In this document: piece by piece, positions 14,053-16,533 of the stretch | Layout of the letters: each line of letters starts with the position of its first letter | Numbering within the stretch: the first letter of the stretch is position 1 | Assembly (NCBI GenBank): GCA_023430685.1 | Contig: JAEYZH010000161.1 | Span: 1 to 16,533, forward strand | Origin: Pseudomonadota bacterium | Lineage (GTDB): Bacteria; Pseudomonadota; Gammaproteobacteria; Xanthomonadales; Rhodanobacteraceae | Reading direction: 5' to 3' | DNA: 16,533 nucleotides | Notes under the pieces: generated by a model | The model's database searches: none | The model's input: the letters and a program-made list of their open reading frames with translations, nothing else | What the model was told of the DNA's origin: nothing | Position numbers and translations under genes: made by a program

Positions 14053-15474
14053 TCAGTTGGCCTTGTGGATCGCGCGCTTGTCGACCGCCATCGCGGCGTC
14101 GTGCACGGCTTCCGACAGGCTCGGATGCGCATGGCAGATGCGCGCGAGGTCCTCGGCCGAACCCTTGAACTCCATCGCGAGCACGCCTTCGTGCACGAGT
14201 TCGGAGACGTTCGCGCCGACCAGGTGCATGCCGAGCACGCGATCGGTTTCGGCATGCGCGAGCACCTTCACGAAACCCGCGGGTTCCGCCATCGCGACCG
14301 CGCGGCCGACCGCGGCGAACGGGAAGCTGCCCGCCTTGTACGGCACGCCGTCGGCCTTGAGCTGTTCCTCGGTCTTGCCGACCCACGCGATCTCGGGCTC
14401 GGTGTAGATGACCCACGGGATCGTGTCGTAGTTCACGTGGCCGGGCAGGCCAGCGATCAGCTCGGCGACCGCGATGCCTTCCTCGAAGCCCTTGTGCGCG
14501 AGCATCGGCCCGCGCACGCAGTCGCCGACCGCCCACACACCGTCGACGCCTGTGTGGCAGTGCGCATCGACCTCGATCATGCCGCGCGCATCGACCCTGA
14601 CGCCGGTGCCTTCGGCGAGAACGCCCTTGGTCGCCGCACGGCGGCCGACCGCGACCAGCAGCTTGTCGACGACGAGGGTCTGCTCGCCCTTGTCGTCGCT
14701 GTAGGTGACCTTGACGCCGTCCTTGCCGACTTCGGTCTTCGACACCTTCGCACCGAGCCGGATGTCGAGGCCCTGCTTCTTGAACTCGCGCGCGGCGACC
14801 TTCGCGACTTCGGCATCGGCGGCCGCGAGGAAATTCGGCAGCGCCTCGAGCACGGTGACCTCGGCGCCGAGTCGCTTCCAGACGCTGCCGAGTTCGAGCC
14901 CGATCACGCCGGCGCCGATCACGCCGAGGCGCTTGGGCACCGCTTCGAGATCGAGCGCGCCGACGTTGTCGATGATGTGCTCGCCGAACTTCGCGAACGG
15001 CAGTTCGATCGAGTCCGAGCCCGCGGCGAGGACGACGTTGGTGGCCTTGAGTTCCACTTCGCTGCCGTCGTGCTGCCTGACCTTGACGACATTGCCCGCG
15101 TGCAGCACGCCGAACCCGTGGTACGCCGTGATCTTGTTGGCCTTGAACAGCGCCGCGATGCCGCCGGTGAACTGCTTCACGATCGCGTCCTTGCGGCCGA
15201 TCATCTTCGCGACGTCGATCTTCGCGTCCTTGAAGCTGATCCCGTGCTGGTCGAACAGGTGGCCCATGTTCCAGTACTGGCGCGAGGAATCGAGCAGCGC
15301 CTTCGACGGAATGCAGCCGACGCGCAGGCAGGTGCCGCCGAGCGCAGGCTTGCCGTCCTTGCCGAGCGCCGCATCGATGCACGCGACCTTCATGCCGAGC
15401 TGTGCCGCGCGGATCGCGGCGTGGTATCCGGCCGGGCCGGCGCCGATGACGATGACGTCGTACTGTTCGCTCAT
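14053..15474 (-). CDS. lpdA: Dihydrolipoyl dehydrogenase (E3)
   Basis: The product has 473 residues, the normal length. This FAD flavoenzyme reoxidises dihydrolipoamide with NAD+ for 2-oxoglutarate dehydrogenase and possibly pyruvate dehydrogenase or glycine cleavage. Seen: FAD-binding GAGPAG at 11-16; redox disulphide Cys49/Cys54 in GGTCLRVGCIPSKALL; NAD-binding GAGVIGLELG from 187; the second FAD motif GVWAVGDCVRGPMLAH; and the catalytic His450-Glu455 pair in HAHPSLSEAVHD. The frame stays open upstream to 15582, but that part only translates the heptad repeat (QSRITNHQSRIT). The true start is the ATG at 15474 beginning MSEQYDVIVIGAG. No good Shine-Dalgarno sequence is visible, only a GAG about 9 nt upstream. 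It follows sucB after 127 nt. Confidence 0.97.
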   Translation of the reverse strand: MSEQYDVIVIGAGPAGYHAAIRAAQLGMKVACIDAALGKDGKPALGGTCLRVGCIPSKALLDSSRQYWNMGHLFDQHGISFKDAKIDVAKMIGRKDAIVKQFTGGIAALFKANKITAYHGFGVLHAGNVVKVRQHDGSEVELKATNVVLAAGSDSIELPFAKFGEHIIDNVGALDLEAVPKRLGVIGAGVIGLELGSVWKRLGAEVTVLEALPNFLAAADAEVAKVAAREFKKQGLDIRLGAKVSKTEVGKDGVKVTYSDDKGEQTLVVDKLLVAVGRRAATKGVLAEGTGVRVDARGMIEVDAHCHTGVDGVWAVGDCVRGPMLAHKGFEEGIAVAELIAGLPGHVNYDTIPWVIYTEPEIAWVGKTEEQLKADGVPYKAGSFPFAAVGRAVAMAEPAGFVKVLAHAETDRVLGMHLVGANVSELVHEGVLAMEFKGSAEDLARICHAHPSLSEAVHDAAMAVDKRAIHKAN

Positions 15475-15486
15475 TTCATTCGCTCG

Positions 15487-15594
15487 CGTGATTCGTGATT
15501 GGTGATTGGTGATTCGTGATTGGAGCAAGCGCAAGCCTTTCGTGGGGAGGTGATCCGCTTCTCCGAAATCACCAATCACCAATCACGAATCACG
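15487..15594. repeat. Perfect 28-bp inverted repeat of [C/G]GTGATT heptads
   Basis: The left arm 15487-15514 is the exact reverse complement of 15567-15594. Each arm is four tandem heptads (CGTGATT, CGTGATT, GGTGATT, GGTGATT), and the left side carries a fifth copy (15515-15521). Inside, GGAGCAAGCG (15522-15531) pairs with CGCTTCTCC (15556-15564) apart from one missing base, extending the stem and leaving a loop of about 24 nt. It fills most of the 127-nt sucB-lpdA gap. Similar heptad repeats are scattered in Xanthomonadales and other proteobacterial genomes and are often mistranslated as NHQSRIT repeats. Confidence 0.9.
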
Positions 15595-15601
15595 GCATTC
15601 C

Positions 15602-16533
15602 CTACAGGCCCAGCAGCATCCTCTGCGGATTCTCGAGCTGGTTCTTGATGTCGACGAGGAACAGCACCGCGTCCTTGCCGTCGATGATGCGGTGGTCGTA
15701 GCTGATCGCGACGTACATCATCGGCGCGGCGACGACCTGGCCGTTCTCGACGATCGCGCGTTCCTTGATGGTGTGCATGCCGAGGATCGCGCTCTGCGGC
15801 GGATTCACGATCGGGGTCGAGAACAGCGAGCCGAAGGTGCCGCCGTTGGTGATCGTGAAGGTGCCGCCGGTGAGGTCGTCGAGCGTGAGACCGCCTTCGC
15901 GCGCCTTCTTCGCGTAGCCCGCGATCGCCTTCTCGATGTCGCCAAAGCCCATGTCCTGCGCGTCGCGCAGCACCGGCGTGACCAGGCCCTTGTCGGTCGA
16001 CACCGCGATCGAGATGTCCTGGTAGCCGTGGTAGATCACGTCGTTGCCGTCGACCGAAGCGTTCACGATCGGATGGCGCTTGAGCGCCTCGCACGCGGCC
16101 TTCACGAAGAAGCTCATGTAGCCGAGCTTGATGCCATTCGCCTTTTCGAATTGCTCGCCGAGCTCCTTGCGCATCGCGGCGACCTTCGCGAGGTTGATCT
16201 CGTTGAACGAGGTCAGCATCGCGATCGAATTCTTCGAGAACATCAGGCGCTCGGCGATCTTCGCGCGCATGCGCGTCATCGGCACGCGTTCTTCCGAGCG
16301 CGGACCCGCAGGCGCGGCGGGCGCGCTCGCGGGTTGGGCGCCGGGCGCGGGCTTGCCGTCACGCATGAAGTTGACAAGGTCTTCCTTGGTCACGCGGCCA
16401 TCGCGGCCGCTGCCGGCGACCTGGGACGCGTCGATGCCGTGCTGGGTCGCGACGCGCTGGCCCGCGGGCGAGAGGTCCGCGTTGGCATTGCCCGCCGCCG
16501 GAGCGGCCGCCGCTGCGGCCGCGGGCTTTGCAG
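15602..16533 (-). CDS. sucB: 2-oxoglutarate dehydrogenase E2, dihydrolipoyl succinyltransferase (partial)
   Basis: This is the C-terminal 309 residues; the start, with the lipoyl domain, lies beyond the right edge. SucB forms the core of the 2-oxoglutarate dehydrogenase complex and passes succinyl from lipoamide to CoA in the TCA cycle. Visible from the N-side: an Ala/Pro-rich linker (16467-16531 region); the E3-binding domain LSPAGQRVATQHGID...SGRDGRVTKEDL; a second Ala/Pro linker; and the catalytic domain opening VPMTRMRAKIAERL. The active site is His (codon 15692-15694) and Asp (15680-15682) in SYDHRIIDGKDA. SPIVNPPQSAILGMH-type wording (here STPIVNPPQSAILGMH) and the ending LLGL are typical. 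An apparent start at 16393 is an internal GTG within the E3-binding domain. lpdA follows, as in sucA-sucB-lpdA operons. Confidence 0.96.
   Translation of the reverse strand, partial: AKPAAAAAAAPAAGNANADLSPAGQRVATQHGIDASQVAGSGRDGRVTKEDLVNFMRDGKPAPGAQPASAPAAPAGPRSEERVPMTRMRAKIAERLMFSKNSIAMLTSFNEINLAKVAAMRKELGEQFEKANGIKLGYMSFFVKAACEALKRHPIVNASVDGNDVIYHGYQDISIAVSTDKGLVTPVLRDAQDMGFGDIEKAIAGYAKKAREGGLTLDDLTGGTFTITNGGTFGSLFSTPIVNPPQSAILGMHTIKERAIVENGQVVAAPMMYVAISYDHRIIDGKDAVLFLVDIKNQLENPQRMLLGL

Noticed and set aside
15475..15582. Longer lpdA start giving 36 extra residues
   Set aside because: The extra part translates the heptad inverted repeat (QSRITNHQSRIT). Lpd proteins begin immediately before the FAD GxGxxG as at 15474.

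Overview
This window is 16.5 kb of dense, high-GC chromosomal DNA carrying thirteen protein genes, nearly all housekeeping. GC-rich codon use, an ATP-dependent RecBCD nuclease set ordered recC-recB-recD with no ptrA, an mtnA gene upstream of gyrA, GTAG-type REP palindromes and a heptanucleotide [C/G]GTGATT repeat all point to a gammaproteobacterium. The best guess is Xanthomonadales/Lysobacterales. GyrA does not look like the usual Xanthomonas or Stenotrophomonas form as I remember it, so a more divergent family of that order is likely. This placement is inference from gene order and protein character, not from a search.

Layout, left to right. (1) Positions 1-5914, + strand: the 3' end of recC, then complete recB and recD. 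They are joined by a 1-nt TGATG overlap and a 4-nt ATGA overlap and form one translationally coupled operon for double-strand-break repair. (2) 5980-7461, + strand: mtnA (methionine salvage) and a small four-helix GtrA-like membrane protein. (3) 7648-10227, + strand: gyrA, behind a 186-nt region with an extended -10 promoter and a perfect inverted repeat lying over the -35 position. (4) 10228-10438: a cluster of three REP palindromes between convergent gyrA and a peroxiredoxin. (5) 10439-12518: a stress-protein block, with a Prx5-type peroxiredoxin on the - strand diverging from hsp20 and a CbpA-type DnaJ on the + strand. hsp20 has a plausible sigma-32 promoter, and the hsp20-cbpA gap is packed with hairpins. 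(6) 12583-16533, - strand: sucB (partial), lpdA, an acrylyl-CoA reductase/YhdH-type oxidoreductase and a PilH-like single-domain response regulator, in transcription order. sucB and lpdA are the E2 and E3 subunits of 2-oxoglutarate dehydrogenase and belong to a sucA-sucB-lpdA operon whose start lies beyond the right edge.

No prophage, transposase, CRISPR array, tRNA, rRNA or defence system is visible, and I found no convincing undescribed protein system. The material worth a second look is non-coding: the REP cluster with a compensatory stem change immediately after gyrA; a REP-like hairpin plus a 14-codon upstream ORF in the hsp20 leader; the multi-hairpin hsp20-cbpA spacer; a 28-bp perfect inverted repeat built from heptads between sucB and lpdA; and the inverted repeat at the gyrA promoter, which read on the - strand looks like an intrinsic terminator.
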